Below are positions 4,787-13,454 of a stretch of 20,187 bases of DNA, one piece after another. The stretch comes from an uncultured Rubrobacteraceae bacterium. GTDB lineage: Bacteria > Actinomycetota > Rubrobacteria > Rubrobacterales > Rubrobacteraceae. The stretch covers positions 1-20,187 of the forward strand of contig CADCVI010000235.1 of NCBI GenBank assembly GCA_902806105.1, read 5' to 3'. Below the pieces are notes generated by a model. It made no database searches, was not told the origin of the DNA, and saw nothing but the letters and a program-made list of their open reading frames with translations. The first letter of the stretch is position 1. Each line of letters opens with the position of its first letter. Both the position numbers and the translations under genes were made by a program.

Positions 4787-7741
4787 ATGAGCGTGGGTGG
4801 CGGCTCCGTGGGGGAAGAATCCCGGCTCCTGAACCTGGCCGTCTCGGCCAGCCGGCACGGCATTATCATCACGGATCCCAACCGTCCCGACGATCCCATC
4901 GTCTACGTCAACCCCGCCTTCGAGGGGCTAACCGGCTATGCTGCCGGGGAGATTCTCGGCAGAAACTGCAGGTTCTTGCAGGGCGAGGATCGGGACCAGC
5001 CCGCCCTGGACGAGATGCGCTCCGCCCTCGCGCAGGGGCGTGGATGCCGCGTGGTCGTCCGCAACTACAAGAAGGACGGTACGCCCTTCTGGAACGACCT
5101 CTCGATCTCCCCCGTCCGCGACGCCGAGGGCCGCCTGATCAACTTCGTCGGGGTGCAGGAGGACGTAACCGAGCGCAGGCGGACGGAGGAGGCCCTGCGC
5201 GAGGCCGAGGAGAGCTACCGTTCCATCTTCGAAAACTCCATCGAGGGCGTCTTCCGGACGTCGCTGGACGGTCGCCTCCTATCGGCCAACCCCGCCATGG
5301 CCCGCATCTTCGGCTACGACAGCCCGGACGAGATGCTCCGCGAGGTCGTGGACGTGGCCGAGCAGCTCTACGAGGATCCCGCGCGCCGCCAGGAGCTCGT
5401 GCGGCTGCTAGGGGAGAAGGGCGCCGTCTCCGGCTTCGAGACCAGGGTGCGTCGCAGGGACGGCACCCTGGTCTGGACCTCGACGAACGCCCGCGCCCTT
5501 CGCGAGGACGGACGCCTGGTCGGCCTTCAGGGGACGGTCGAGGACATCAGCGAGCGCAAATTGTTCGAGAAGACCCTGCACGAGCAGGCGGAGACCCTCC
5601 GAAACCTCAACCGCGTGGGCCAACTGCTGTCGTCGGAACTGGACGGGCAGAAGCTGTTGCAGGCGGTGACCGACGAGGCGACGAAGCTCACCGGCGCCTC
5701 CTTCGGCGTGTACTTGAAGGCAACAGAAGACGGCGACTCGTACGAACTCTGCGCGATCTGCGGCATGTCGCCCGAGGTCTTCTCGGAGGCATACCTGGCG
5801 CGCAGACCCTGGGTTTTCGACGCGGCCTTCGGGAGCAGAGAGATCGTACGCTCCGGCGGCCCGCCGGCACGCGACGGAAGCACGGTCGAGGAGGCCCTGC
5901 CCGTCGCGAGCTACCTGGCGGTTCCGGTCGTCTCGCGCTCGGAGGAGATCCTGGGCGGCCTCTTCTTCGGCCACCCCGAGCCCGGGGTCTTCGGGGAGCG
6001 CGAGGAGGGCATCGCCGCGGCGCTCGTCGCGCAGGCGGCCGTCGCGCTGGATAATGCCCGCCTCTTCGAGTCGGTCCGGGAGAGCGAGGAGCGCTACAGG
6101 GTACTGTACGAAGACAACCCGTCCATGTACTTCACGCTCGATGAGGAGAGCAGGGTGCTCTCGGTCAACCGCTACGGGTCCGAGCACCTGGGCTACACGC
6201 CGGACGAAATGCTCGGGCTCCCTATGCTGGACCTCTTCCACAAGGACGACAGGGAAGACGTAAGGCGCCACTTCGACGCCTGCCTCAAGAACCCGGGCTT
6301 TCTGGGTATTTGGGAGGCCCGCAAGCTCAGCAAGAACGGGAGGCCCTTGTGGGTCGAGGAGAGGACCAGCGTCGTCAAGACCGCCGGGGGCGGGCGGATC
6401 TTCCTGGTCGTCTGCGAGGACATATCGGAGCGCAAGCGGGCGGAGGCGGCCCTTCGCGAGGTCAGGGAGGCCGAGCGCGCCCGAATAGCGCGCGACATCC
6501 ACGACGAGGCCCTCCAGGACATAGTCCACGCCCTCCAGCAGATCGAGATCGGAAAGGTCCTGGGCCGGGAAGGCAAGAACGCCGCCAACCTCGACGAGGT
6601 CTCCGCCGCGCTCAAGCGCTCCATCGAGGGCCTGCGGGGCGCAATCTACGACCTGAGGCTCGAAGGCCACCGGGAGAAGAGCTTCCCCGAGATGCTCGCC
6701 TCGCTCGTGCAGATGAACCGCAGGCGCGCGCCGGGACGCGGGATCCAGCTCTCTATCCACGAGGGCTCCAGGCCCTGGCCGCTGGACAAGGACGGCCAGG
6801 TCGAGCTCTTGCGCATCGTGCAGGAGGCCCTCACGAACGCCCGGCGCCACTCGGGCGCGGACACCATCTCGGTGACGGTAGAAGCCTCGAAAAACGGGCT
6901 CCGGGCCGAAGTCTCGGACAACGGGCGCGGCTTCGACGCACCGGAAACCTCCGGCATGGGGACCAGGACCATGCGGGAGAGGGCCCGCGCCCTCGGCGGG
7001 GAACTCAAGGTAAGGAGCAATCCCGGAGAAGGGACAACCGTGAGCTTCGAGTTGTCCCTCGTAGAAGACGGTGCGGAGGAGGAAGAAATCGCCCGCATCC
7101 TGCTCGTCGAGGATCACGCCTCCTTCCGCCAGGCCGTCGCCTCCATCCTGGATCTCACGTCCGAGTTCGTGGTGGTGGGGCAGGCAGGCTCCCTCGGGGA
7201 GGCCCGCAAGATGCTCGTCGAGACGCCGGTAGACATCGCGATAGTAGACCTCGGGCTCCCGGACGGCTACGGCGCCGAGCTGATCAAGGATCTGCGCGAC
7301 GCGAACCCGGAGGCGCAGGCCCTGGTCCTGAGCGCCAGCCTGGACCGCGCGGAGATCGCCCGAGCCGTCGAGTACGGGGCCGCGGGCGTCCTGCACAAGT
7401 CGGCAGGGATGGACGAGGTCGTGGACGCCGTCAGGCGGCTCCGCGCGGGCGAGACGCTCCTCCCCCTCTCGGAGGTCGTAGAGCTCCTGCGCTTCGCCGG
7501 CACCCGCAGAAAGGAGGAGCACGAGGCAAGGTACGCCCTCGCACAACTCACCCCCCGCGAACACGAGGTGCTCCAGGCCCTGGCCGAGGGACTCGATGGC
7601 CGCGAGATCGCCGAGAAGCTCCACATAAGCGTCACCACCGAACGCAACCACACGGCCAGGATCCTCGCCAAGCTCGGCGTCCACTCCAGGCTGCAAGCCC
7701 TCGTCTTCGCCCTGCGCTACGGCGCCGTGAAGATAAACTAG
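4787..7741 (+). CDS. LOV-PAS-GAF-PAS histidine kinase fused to REC and LuxR-type HTH
   Basis: A 984-aa soluble sensor with a complete phosphotransfer pathway. Domains in order: LOV (about 10-130), PAS (140-258), GAF (270-425), PAS (432-550), HisKA_3 (555-625), HATPase (670-760), receiver (768-885), GerE/LuxR-type HTH (918-980). The LOV core NCRFLQ is intact, with adduct-forming Cys61 and flavin contacts Asn93, Asn103 and Gln124, so blue-light sensing with FMN is expected. The kinase has His572 (ARDIHDEALQ), N-box Asn684, and DNGRG at 711-715. The receiver has acidic Glu775/Asp776, phosphoacceptor Asp821 and Lys871. There is no membrane segment. GGAGG (4772-4776) lies ten bases before ATG 4787. 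An upstream in-frame ATG at 4721 lacks a ribosome site and overlaps the likely promoter. NarL-type kinases and regulators are normally separate proteins; fusion into one chain is unusual. Targets are unknown. Confidence 0.92.
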   Translation: MSVGGGSVGEESRLLNLAVSASRHGIIITDPNRPDDPIVYVNPAFEGLTGYAAGEILGRNCRFLQGEDRDQPALDEMRSALAQGRGCRVVVRNYKKDGTPFWNDLSISPVRDAEGRLINFVGVQEDVTERRRTEEALREAEESYRSIFENSIEGVFRTSLDGRLLSANPAMARIFGYDSPDEMLREVVDVAEQLYEDPARRQELVRLLGEKGAVSGFETRVRRRDGTLVWTSTNARALREDGRLVGLQGTVEDISERKLFEKTLHEQAETLRNLNRVGQLLSSELDGQKLLQAVTDEATKLTGASFGVYLKATEDGDSYELCAICGMSPEVFSEAYLARRPWVFDAAFGSREIVRSGGPPARDGSTVEEALPVASYLAVPVVSRSEEILGGLFFGHPEPGVFGEREEGIAAALVAQAAVALDNARLFESVRESEERYRVLYEDNPSMYFTLDEESRVLSVNRYGSEHLGYTPDEMLGLPMLDLFHKDDREDVRRHFDACLKNPGFLGIWEARKLSKNGRPLWVEERTSVVKTAGGGRIFLVVCEDISERKRAEAALREVREAERARIARDIHDEALQDIVHALQQIEIGKVLGREGKNAANLDEVSAALKRSIEGLRGAIYDLRLEGHREKSFPEMLASLVQMNRRRAPGRGIQLSIHEGSRPWPLDKDGQVELLRIVQEALTNARRHSGADTISVTVEASKNGLRAEVSDNGRGFDAPETSGMGTRTMRERARALGGELKVRSNPGEGTTVSFELSLVEDGAEEEEIARILLVEDHASFRQAVASILDLTSEFVVVGQAGSLGEARKMLVETPVDIAIVDLGLPDGYGAELIKDLRDANPEAQALVLSASLDRAEIARAVEYGAAGVLHKSAGMDEVVDAVRRLRAGETLLPLSEVVELLRFAGTRRKEEHEARYALAQLTPREHEVLQALAEGLDGREIAEKLHISVTTERNHTARILAKLGVHSRLQALVFALRYGAVKIN

Positions 7742-8027
7742 AAGCCGCCCCAGCTACCCGAACGCCGCTCCCTCTTCCCGACAACGATTCCCTGACCTCG
7801 GTCATCCTGGTCCACAAGGAAGACCAGGCTCCCACCACGCGCCGGATCAGCCTCAGAGGTAAACAGGACGCAGAGCGGGACACCGCAGCAACCCGGCCCA
7901 CGCTCGCCCCATCCCTCCTACGAGAGCTCCCCCAAGCCAGGGCTCGTTCGAGCGCTAGCTTCCTTCTCTGAGACGGCACGATCCGACCGGTTGGAATGTC
8001 TTCGTGCGGTACCCGATGGAGACTCCC
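7742..8027. other. intergenic region without a gene
   Basis: This stretch lies between the convergent LOV kinase and pyruvate carboxylase. I see no coding motif or credible ribosome site. A plus-strand open frame continuing through it from 6310 is an out-of-frame shadow. The only notable element before the terminator is GAGACGGC at 7970-7977, which pairs with GCCGTCTC at 8076-8083 and encloses the main hairpin. Confidence 0.6.
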
Positions 8028-8068
8028 GGGAGTGCGTGGGGAGAAGGGCCTGCTCCCCACGCACTCCC
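8028..8068. terminator. strong terminator between convergent genes
   Basis: GGGAGTGCGTGGGGAG (8028-8043) and CTCCCCACGCACTCCC (8053-8068) form a perfect 16-bp stem with a 9-nt loop. It lies 21 bases beyond the pyruvate carboxylase stop and 287 bases beyond the kinase stop, so it can serve both transcripts. No U-tract is present on either side. Confidence 0.8.
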
Positions 8069-8088
8069 CGTACGAGCCGTCTCCTGTG

Positions 8089-11000
8089 TCAGTTCGTCTT
8101 CAGGACGAGCAGTAGGTCACCGGGCTCGACCCTGGTGCCCGACGTGACGGCGAGCTTCTCGACGGTCCCCGCGGAGGGTGCGCTGATGGAGGACTCCATC
8201 TTCATCGCCTCCATCGTGCCGAGCTGGCTTCCGGCTTCGACCTCCTCGCCCTCCTCTACATTGATCGTCACCACGCCGGTCATCGGGGCGGCGACGTGTC
8301 CGGGCTGGTTCGGGTCGGCCTTCTCGCGGACGGGTATCTCGGGTTCCAGCGAGCGGTCCTGGGCGTCGACGGCCCTGGACTGGCCGTTCAGGGAGACGAG
8401 GAGGGTGCGGATACCGCGCCCGTCGGCACCGGTAACCGCTTCGAGCTCCACGTAGAGCCTGATACCGGGCTCCAGGTCGATGGCGAGGTCCTCCCCCGTC
8501 TCCAGACCGTAGAGGAAGGCGCGGGTCGGGATGACGGAGACGTCGCCGTAGCTCGCCTCCGCCTTCTCCTTCTCGGCGGTGGGCCCTGGCAGCAGGATCT
8601 TGTCGAGCGCGCGGCGCCGTTCGATCCCTTCTTTCGCGTCCCCGAGCGCCGCCCGGTCCTCCTCCGATAGTCCACCTGGGCCGCCCTCCGGCTTGCCGTT
8701 GCGCCCTTCGAGCGCCCGGCTCCTGAACGGCTCGGGCCACCCGCCCGGCGGCTCCCCGAGCTCGCCGCGCAGGAAGCCGAGGACGCTGTCGGGGAGGTCG
8801 TAGGAGGCGGGATCTTCCCTCAGGTCGTCCGGGTCGACGTTCGAGGAGAGCAGGTAGAGGGCGAGGTCGCCGACGACCTTGCTCGTCGGGGTCACCTTGA
8901 CGAGGTGTCCGAGCAGGTCGTCGCACTTGGCGTAGGCCCTCTCGATCTCCTCGAAGCGCTCGCCGAGGCCCATCGCGAGCGCCTGCTGGCGCAGGTTCGA
9001 GAGCTGACCACCCGGGATCTCATGCCGGTAAACCGTCCCCGTCGGCGACCTCAAACCCGCCTCGAAGGGCGCGTACAAGTTCCTGACCGCCTCCCAGTAC
9101 GGTTCGAGGTCCGCCAGAGAATCCAGCGAGATCCCGGTCTCCCGCTCCGTGCGGTCCGTGGCGGCGACGATGGCCGAGAGCGAGGGCTGGCTGGTCATCC
9201 CCGAGAGCGGGGCAGCCGCACCGTCCACCGCATCCACCCCCGCCTCGACGGCGGCGAGGTAGGTCGCGAGCCCGCCGCCGGAGGTGTCGTGGGTGTGCAG
9301 GTGCACCGGCAGGTCGAACTCGCTCCTGAGCGCGGAGACGAGCCTCCTCGCCGCCGGGGCGCGCAGCAGGCCGGCCATGTCCTTGATGCACAAGACGTGC
9401 GACCCAGCCTCGACGAGCCCCTCGGCGAGCTTCAGGTAATAGTCCAGGGTGTAGAGCTTCTCGCCGGGGTCCGAGAGGTCGCCGGTATAGGAGATCGCCC
9501 CCTCCGCCAGGGCGCCCGTCTCCCGCACCGCCTCTATGGCCGGGCGCATCCTGTCGACGTCGTTGTTCGCGTCGAAGATGCGGAAGATGTCCATCCCCGT
9601 CCGGTGCGCCTCCGAGACGAACGCCTGCACGACGTCGGAAGGGTACGTCGTGTACCCGACGGCGTTCTGGCCCCTCAAGAGCATCTGGAGGCACACGTTC
9701 GGCAGGGCCTCGGAGAGTCGGGCGAGGCGCTCCCACGGGTCCTCGTGCAGGAACCGCAGAGCCACGTCGAAGGTCGCCCCGCCCCACGCCTCGGCGGAGA
9801 GCAGACCGGAGAGGCCCCTTGCCACGTGCGGGCCGGCGGCGAGCATGTCGAAGGTCCGCATGCGCGTGGCGAGGAGGGACTGGTGGGCGTCGCGCATCGT
9901 GGTGTCGGTAACGAGCAGGGCCTCGGAGTCGCGCATCCAGCGGGCGAAACCCTCCGGCCCGAGCTCCCGCAGCCGCTGCTTCGTCCCCGCCGGGGCCTCT
10001 CCCTCGGGGAGCTTCGGCAGCTTCGTCCTCGGGTCGGGGGCGGCGGGCGGCGGGCCGTGCGGCTGGTTCACGGTGACGTCGGCGAGCAAGCTGAGGAGGC
10101 GGCTCGCCCGGTCCTTGCCGGTCGAGACCGAGGTCAGCTCGGGCCGCTCGTCCACGAAGGCCGTGCTCACCCTGCCGGCCAGAAAATCTTTGTCGGAGAG
10201 TACCGCGCGCAGGAAGGCCACGTTCGTCGCCACGCCGCGGACCCGTATCTCCGCCAGCGCCCTCGTCGCCCGTCTGGCGGCGGCGGGCAGGTCCGGCCCG
10301 CGCGCCGTGACCTTCACCAGCAGCGAGTCGAAGTACGGGCTGACCTCCGCGCCCGCGTACGTGGTGCCGCCGTCGAGCCGTATCCCCGCGCCGCCCGGCG
10401 AGCGGTAGGCCGAGATCCTCCCGGTGTCCGGCCTGAAGCCGTCGGCCGGATCCTCCGTCGTCACCCGGCACTGGAGCGCGACGCCGCGCTGGCGTATTCC
10501 TTCCTGGGAGAGCCCAAGATCGTCCAGCGTCTCTCCGCCCGCGATGCGCAACTGCGCGTGCACGAGGTCGACGTCCGTGGTCTCCTCGGTGACGGTGTGC
10601 TCGACCTGGATGCGAGGGTTCATCTCTATAAAGGCGTACTCACCGTCCTCCCCCACGAGAAACTCGACGGTACCGGCGTTCCGGTAGCCGACCTCCTTCC
10701 CGAAGCGGACCGCGTCCGAGCACAGTCGGGCGCGCAGCTCCGGGTCGAGGTTCGGAGCGGGCGCCATCTCCAGCACCTTCTGGTGGCGGCGCTGCACGGA
10801 GCAGTCGCGCTCGTAAAGGTGGATCACCTGCCCCTCGGCGTCCGCGAGCACCTGAACCTCGATGTGCCTCGGCCTGCTGATTGCCTGCTCCAGGAACACG
10901 GAGCCATCCCCGAACGCGGCCTCGGCCTCGCGCATGGCCGTCTCCACCGCCCCCGTCAGCTCCTCCGGCCTCTCCACGAGGCGCATCCCGCGCCCCCCGC

Positions 11001-11487
11001 CGCCGCTCTCCGCCTTAACGAAGATCGGGAACCCGATCTCCTCGGCCTTGTCGAGCGCCTCCCCGGGCTCGCGAACGGTCTCGGAGGCGCTCAGCACGGG
11101 CACACCCGCCGCCTCAGCCGCCTTGCGCGCCTCCAGCTTGTTCCCGGTCAGGGCGAGCACCTCCGGCGGCGGCCCCACGAAGACGAGACCGGCCTCCTCA
11201 CAAGCCCGGGCGAAGGCCGGGCTCTCGGAGAGAAAACCGTAACCGGGGTAGATCCCATCTGCCCCGACGCGCTTCGCGGTCTCAACGAGGGTCTGGACGT
11301 CGAGATATGCCCTCAACGGATGGCCCGACTCGCCGATCTCGTAAGCCTCGTCGGCCTTCTGGCGGTGCAGCGAGTCCCGGTCGTCCGGCGTGTACACGGC
11401 GACGGTGCGAATGCCGAGCTCGTAAGCAGCCCGAAAGGCCCGGATCGCGATCTCGCCCCGGTTGGCAACCAACACCTTTTTCAACAT
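8089..11487 (-). CDS. pyc: pyruvate carboxylase
   Basis: A 1132-aa single-chain biotin enzyme in the cytoplasm that carboxylates pyruvate to oxaloacetate using ATP and bicarbonate, refilling the TCA cycle. The biotin carboxylase part covers about residues 1-450 (KKVLVANRGEIAIRAFRAA at the start, ESGGGGRGMR in the ATP-grasp, EMNPRIQVEHTVTE). The carboxyltransferase follows from about 520 to 830 (TDTTMRDAHQSLLATR, LRGQNAVGY, CIKDMAGLL, HTHDTSG), then the conserved PYC/OADA linker and a C-terminal biotinyl domain with EAMKME, the biotinyl Lys near 1096. Length matches the usual 1140-1160. I chose ATG 11487, preceded by GAAGGGA, because the family begins MxKKVLVANRGE. The frame is open to 11526, but those added residues are atypical. 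It is convergent with the LOV kinase. The gene stands alone, with a possible AT-rich promoter upstream. Confidence 0.97.
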   Translation of the reverse strand: MLKKVLVANRGEIAIRAFRAAYELGIRTVAVYTPDDRDSLHRQKADEAYEIGESGHPLRAYLDVQTLVETAKRVGADGIYPGYGFLSESPAFARACEEAGLVFVGPPPEVLALTGNKLEARKAAEAAGVPVLSASETVREPGEALDKAEEIGFPIFVKAESGGGGRGMRLVERPEELTGAVETAMREAEAAFGDGSVFLEQAISRPRHIEVQVLADAEGQVIHLYERDCSVQRRHQKVLEMAPAPNLDPELRARLCSDAVRFGKEVGYRNAGTVEFLVGEDGEYAFIEMNPRIQVEHTVTEETTDVDLVHAQLRIAGGETLDDLGLSQEGIRQRGVALQCRVTTEDPADGFRPDTGRISAYRSPGGAGIRLDGGTTYAGAEVSPYFDSLLVKVTARGPDLPAAARRATRALAEIRVRGVATNVAFLRAVLSDKDFLAGRVSTAFVDERPELTSVSTGKDRASRLLSLLADVTVNQPHGPPPAAPDPRTKLPKLPEGEAPAGTKQRLRELGPEGFARWMRDSEALLVTDTTMRDAHQSLLATRMRTFDMLAAGPHVARGLSGLLSAEAWGGATFDVALRFLHEDPWERLARLSEALPNVCLQMLLRGQNAVGYTTYPSDVVQAFVSEAHRTGMDIFRIFDANNDVDRMRPAIEAVRETGALAEGAISYTGDLSDPGEKLYTLDYYLKLAEGLVEAGSHVLCIKDMAGLLRAPAARRLVSALRSEFDLPVHLHTHDTSGGGLATYLAAVEAGVDAVDGAAAPLSGMTSQPSLSAIVAATDRTERETGISLDSLADLEPYWEAVRNLYAPFEAGLRSPTGTVYRHEIPGGQLSNLRQQALAMGLGERFEEIERAYAKCDDLLGHLVKVTPTSKVVGDLALYLLSSNVDPDDLREDPASYDLPDSVLGFLRGELGEPPGGWPEPFRSRALEGRNGKPEGGPGGLSEEDRAALGDAKEGIERRRALDKILLPGPTAEKEKAEASYGDVSVIPTRAFLYGLETGEDLAIDLEPGIRLYVELEAVTGADGRGIRTLLVSLNGQSRAVDAQDRSLEPEIPVREKADPNQPGHVAAPMTGVVTINVEEGEEVEAGSQLGTMEAMKMESSISAPSAGTVEKLAVTSGTRVEPGDLLLVLKTN

Positions 11488-11573
11488 CGCCGTTCCCTTC
11501 GGTCTGAGTCTCAGGTCCACGCGCACGAGAGACCTATCCTGGCTCTAGATTCGCACATGTGTAGGTTCACGGT

Positions 11574-11593
11574 CAATTTATATGCAAATTGTA
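11574..11593 (-). promoter_or_regulatory. AT-rich inverted repeat and possible pyc promoter
   Basis: CAATTT (11574-11579) and AAATTG (11586-11591) flank ATATGC. On the minus strand TACAAT (11593-11588) overlaps this palindrome and resembles a -10 box, but I find no good -35. The patch is strikingly AT-rich for this genome and sits about 90 bases upstream of the pyc start. A regulator binding here could gate pyc. An additional palindrome CACATGTG is at 11554-11561. Confidence 0.35.
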
Positions 11594-11679
11594 GTGTGTG
11601 ATCATCTGGAAGCATGGGACCACAGCGTCTCGCGCGGACCGAAGCCCGGGGGGCTCTGCGGTCGCGGAAGCTCTCCATC

Positions 11680-12378
11680 CTACGACGGCGGCAGATCGCG
11701 CCCGAGCTTGGCGAGGTGCGCGCGGGCCGCGAGCGTGGCATAGGGGCGCATACTCCGGGGCGTGTCAGCGTAGGCGAGGGTCACTACCTCGTCCACCGTG
11801 GAGGCCCCCTCCTCCAGGGCAGTTATCACGAGGCCCTCGCGCTCGCGGCGGTGGGCCAGGTACTCCTCGATCTTCCCGGCGGCCTCCCTCACCTCGGGAC
11901 CGTGTCCCGGCAGGATGCGCCCGGGCGACAGCGCCCGAACCTTCTCCAGAGAATCCACGTAGGCCGCCAGATCCCCCTCGGGCGGGGCTACCATGATGCT
12001 GCCTCTCCCGGCGATGAGGTCCCCGGAGAACAGCGTGGCGCTCTCCGGGTGCCAGAAGCACAGATGGTCCGGTGCATGTCCCGGCGTGTGCACGCAAACA
12101 AGCCCCGGGGCCAACTCGTCCCCGTCCCCGAGCCCGTCGCCGTAGGCGAGCACGGGCGCGCCGCAGAGCTCCGAGAGGCGCGAGGCACCGGCCGAGTGGT
12201 CCGGGTGCCGGTGGGTGAGGGCTATACGCTTCACGGTGCCGGCGGCGGCGGCGATGGCTCCGAGGTGCCCCTCGTCGTCGGGACCGGGGTCCACCACCGT
12301 GTCCCCGACCACGTAGCTGTTCGTACCGTCCAGCGTGAGCGGACCGGGGTTGCGAGCCCGGATGGTCATAAATTCCAT
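11680..12378 (-). CDS. metallo-beta-lactamase-fold hydrolase, LACTB2/glyoxalase II-like
   Basis: A 232-aa cytoplasmic metallohydrolase, probably binuclear zinc. The signature THRHPDH (His56, His58, Asp60, His61), HTPGH with His101, FSGD with Asp120 and PGHG with His159 give a full set of metal ligands. The C-terminal 50 residues (PRSMRPYATLAARAHLAKL) resemble the small winged-helix tail of LACTB2-type enzymes, several of which cut RNA; others hydrolyse thioesters. The substrate is not determinable. I used ATG 12378; a second ATG lies at 12369 and neither has a strong ribosome site. The frame is open far upstream to 12705 but that part is antisense to a small gene and lacks motifs. It lies upstream of pyc with about 190 bases between, so it is likely a separate unit. 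Confidence 0.9.
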   Translation of the reverse strand: MEFMTIRARNPGPLTLDGTNSYVVGDTVVDPGPDDEGHLGAIAAAAGTVKRIALTHRHPDHSAGASRLSELCGAPVLAYGDGLGDGDELAPGLVCVHTPGHAPDHLCFWHPESATLFSGDLIAGRGSIMVAPPEGDLAAYVDSLEKVRALSPGRILPGHGPEVREAAGKIEEYLAHRREREGLVITALEEGASTVDEVVTLAYADTPRSMRPYATLAARAHLAKLGRDLPPS

Positions 12379-12450
12379 CGGAAGATTGTACCCCCGTGGC
12401 CCCGCCCCGCGCGATACCGGCGGAGTACCGGGCCGGCCTCGCACCGAGCA

Positions 12451-12472
12451 TCGACGCGAAACCGTGCGTCGA
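12451..12472. repeat. short inverted repeat between divergent genes
   Basis: TCGACGC (12451-12457) pairs with GCGTCGA (12466-12472) with an 8-nt loop. It lies between the hydrolase (-) and the 50-aa gene (+). It may be an operator or a leader hairpin; the rest of 12379-12571 shows nothing I can name. Confidence 0.3.
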
Positions 12473-12571
12473 GCCCCCGAGCGATCCTCGTCACACGCGG
12501 CACGGTGCCGGTTCCGATCAGCCGAGGACGGGTAGGTCCCGTCTTGGACCAGAGCGCGAAGGAGCAGAGCC

Positions 12572-12724
12572 ATGAGGGTCAAGACCACTTTCAAGACGAG
12601 CCTGACGAAGGACGGAAACCTCAAAGTCACCACCAGGACGAAGATGCCCATGCTTCCGGCGATGCGCACCTCGACGATACTCGGGACCTCGCCACCCAAG
12701 ACCAAACGCAGGAAAAAGGGCTAG
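12572..12724 (+). CDS. 50-aa highly basic small protein
   Basis: This gene is below common length cut-offs but has a strong ribosome site, GAAGGAG seven bases before ATG 12572. The product is rich in Lys, Arg and Thr: an N-terminal alternating strand-like part (RVKTTFKTSLTKDG, then NLKVTTRTK) followed by a Met/Pro-rich middle and a basic end (KTKRRKKG). It has no acidic residue except Asp14, so it is very basic overall and may bind nucleic acid, polyphosphate or ribosomes; this is inference from charge only. I know of no named family. It lies 52 bases before the 2H phosphoesterase and may be co-transcribed with it. Confidence 0.6.
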   Translation: MRVKTTFKTSLTKDGNLKVTTRTKMPMLPAMRTSTILGTSPPKTKRRKKG

Positions 12725-12776
12725 GGCGAGGTAGTTCCGGACGGGGCCCGGTGCCTCCTCTGCTACAGTTCGAGCG

Positions 12777-13454
12777 GTGGACGGGTACGAGGAGCTGTGG
12801 GGGAGGTTTCGGCGTGATCGCCGCCTGGAGCCCGGGGGGCACACAAACCCGGAGTGGCAGGACGGCCACGGCCTCTCCGTCTCTTTCCTGATCCCCGTAG
12901 AAGCAGAGAACGCCCTCGAAGGGCTGAGGCCCCTGCGAGAAGCCCTCGAGCCCTTCCCGTTCGTCTCCCTGCACCCCGACCACTTCATGCACATAACGCT
13001 CCTGCTCCCCGGCTTTCTGGCGCAGGAGCCGGGGGCCGACGATGAGCTGTCCCCCGATCGGCTGGAGGAGCTGGCCACCGGAGCGCGGGAGGCTCTCGCC
13101 GATTTCCCGCCCTTCCCGGCCGAGCTGCGCAACCTGAACGCCTTCCCCGGGGCCGTCTTCGTCGAGGTACACGACGGAGGTATGATCGGTAAGGTACGCG
13201 AGGCCGTCCGGGTGCGGTGCGGGCTCGCGAAGCCGCCGGGGCCACCGCACCTGACCGTGGCGTATATCAAGGTTCCGGAAGATAGGGCCGCCCCGGACGC
13301 GTTCGTGGAGGCGGTAGGGCGCTACCGCGACCGTTACGTCGGCGAGATCGAGGTGAACCGCGTGGAGCTCACCCTGCTCGACCTGAAGAAGGAATACCCG
13401 GAGCCCCAGACGGTCGCCACCATTCGGCTAGGCGGCGGTTCGCCGAAGTTCTAG
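12777..13454 (+). CDS. 2H phosphoesterase / 2'-5' RNA ligase-like protein
   Basis: A 225-aa protein of the 2H phosphoesterase superfamily, cytoplasmic. Two catalytic H-x-T motifs are present, HIT (72-74, in MHITLLLPG) and HLT (158-160, in PHLTVAYIK), with the expected spacing of about 85 residues. Members act on 2',3'-cyclic or 2'-5' linked RNA ends or related small phosphoesters; the substrate here is unknown. The GTG at 12777 has no clear Shine-Dalgarno. TACAGT (12764-12769) lies seven bases upstream and could be a -10 box, so a leaderless transcript is possible. The stop codon interlocks with that of the convergent SixA-like gene in a shared CTAG. Confidence 0.85.
   Translation: MDGYEELWGRFRRDRRLEPGGHTNPEWQDGHGLSVSFLIPVEAENALEGLRPLREALEPFPFVSLHPDHFMHITLLLPGFLAQEPGADDELSPDRLEELATGAREALADFPPFPAELRNLNAFPGAVFVEVHDGGMIGKVREAVRVRCGLAKPPGPPHLTVAYIKVPEDRAAPDAFVEAVGRYRDRYVGEIEVNRVELTLLDLKKEYPEPQTVATIRLGGGSPKF

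Noticed and set aside
5408..7696. Minus-strand 762-aa open frame
   Set aside because: Fully antisense to the LOV sensor kinase whose domains are unambiguous; no recognisable motif.
8905..11601. Plus-strand 898-aa open frame
   Set aside because: Antisense to pyruvate carboxylase, biased to Arg/Gly/Leu/Val, no motifs. It is a shadow caused by high GC at third positions.
11614..12891. Plus-strand 425-aa open frame
   Set aside because: Antisense to the metallo-beta-lactamase-fold gene and out of frame with the 50-aa and 2H genes; composition is shadow-like.
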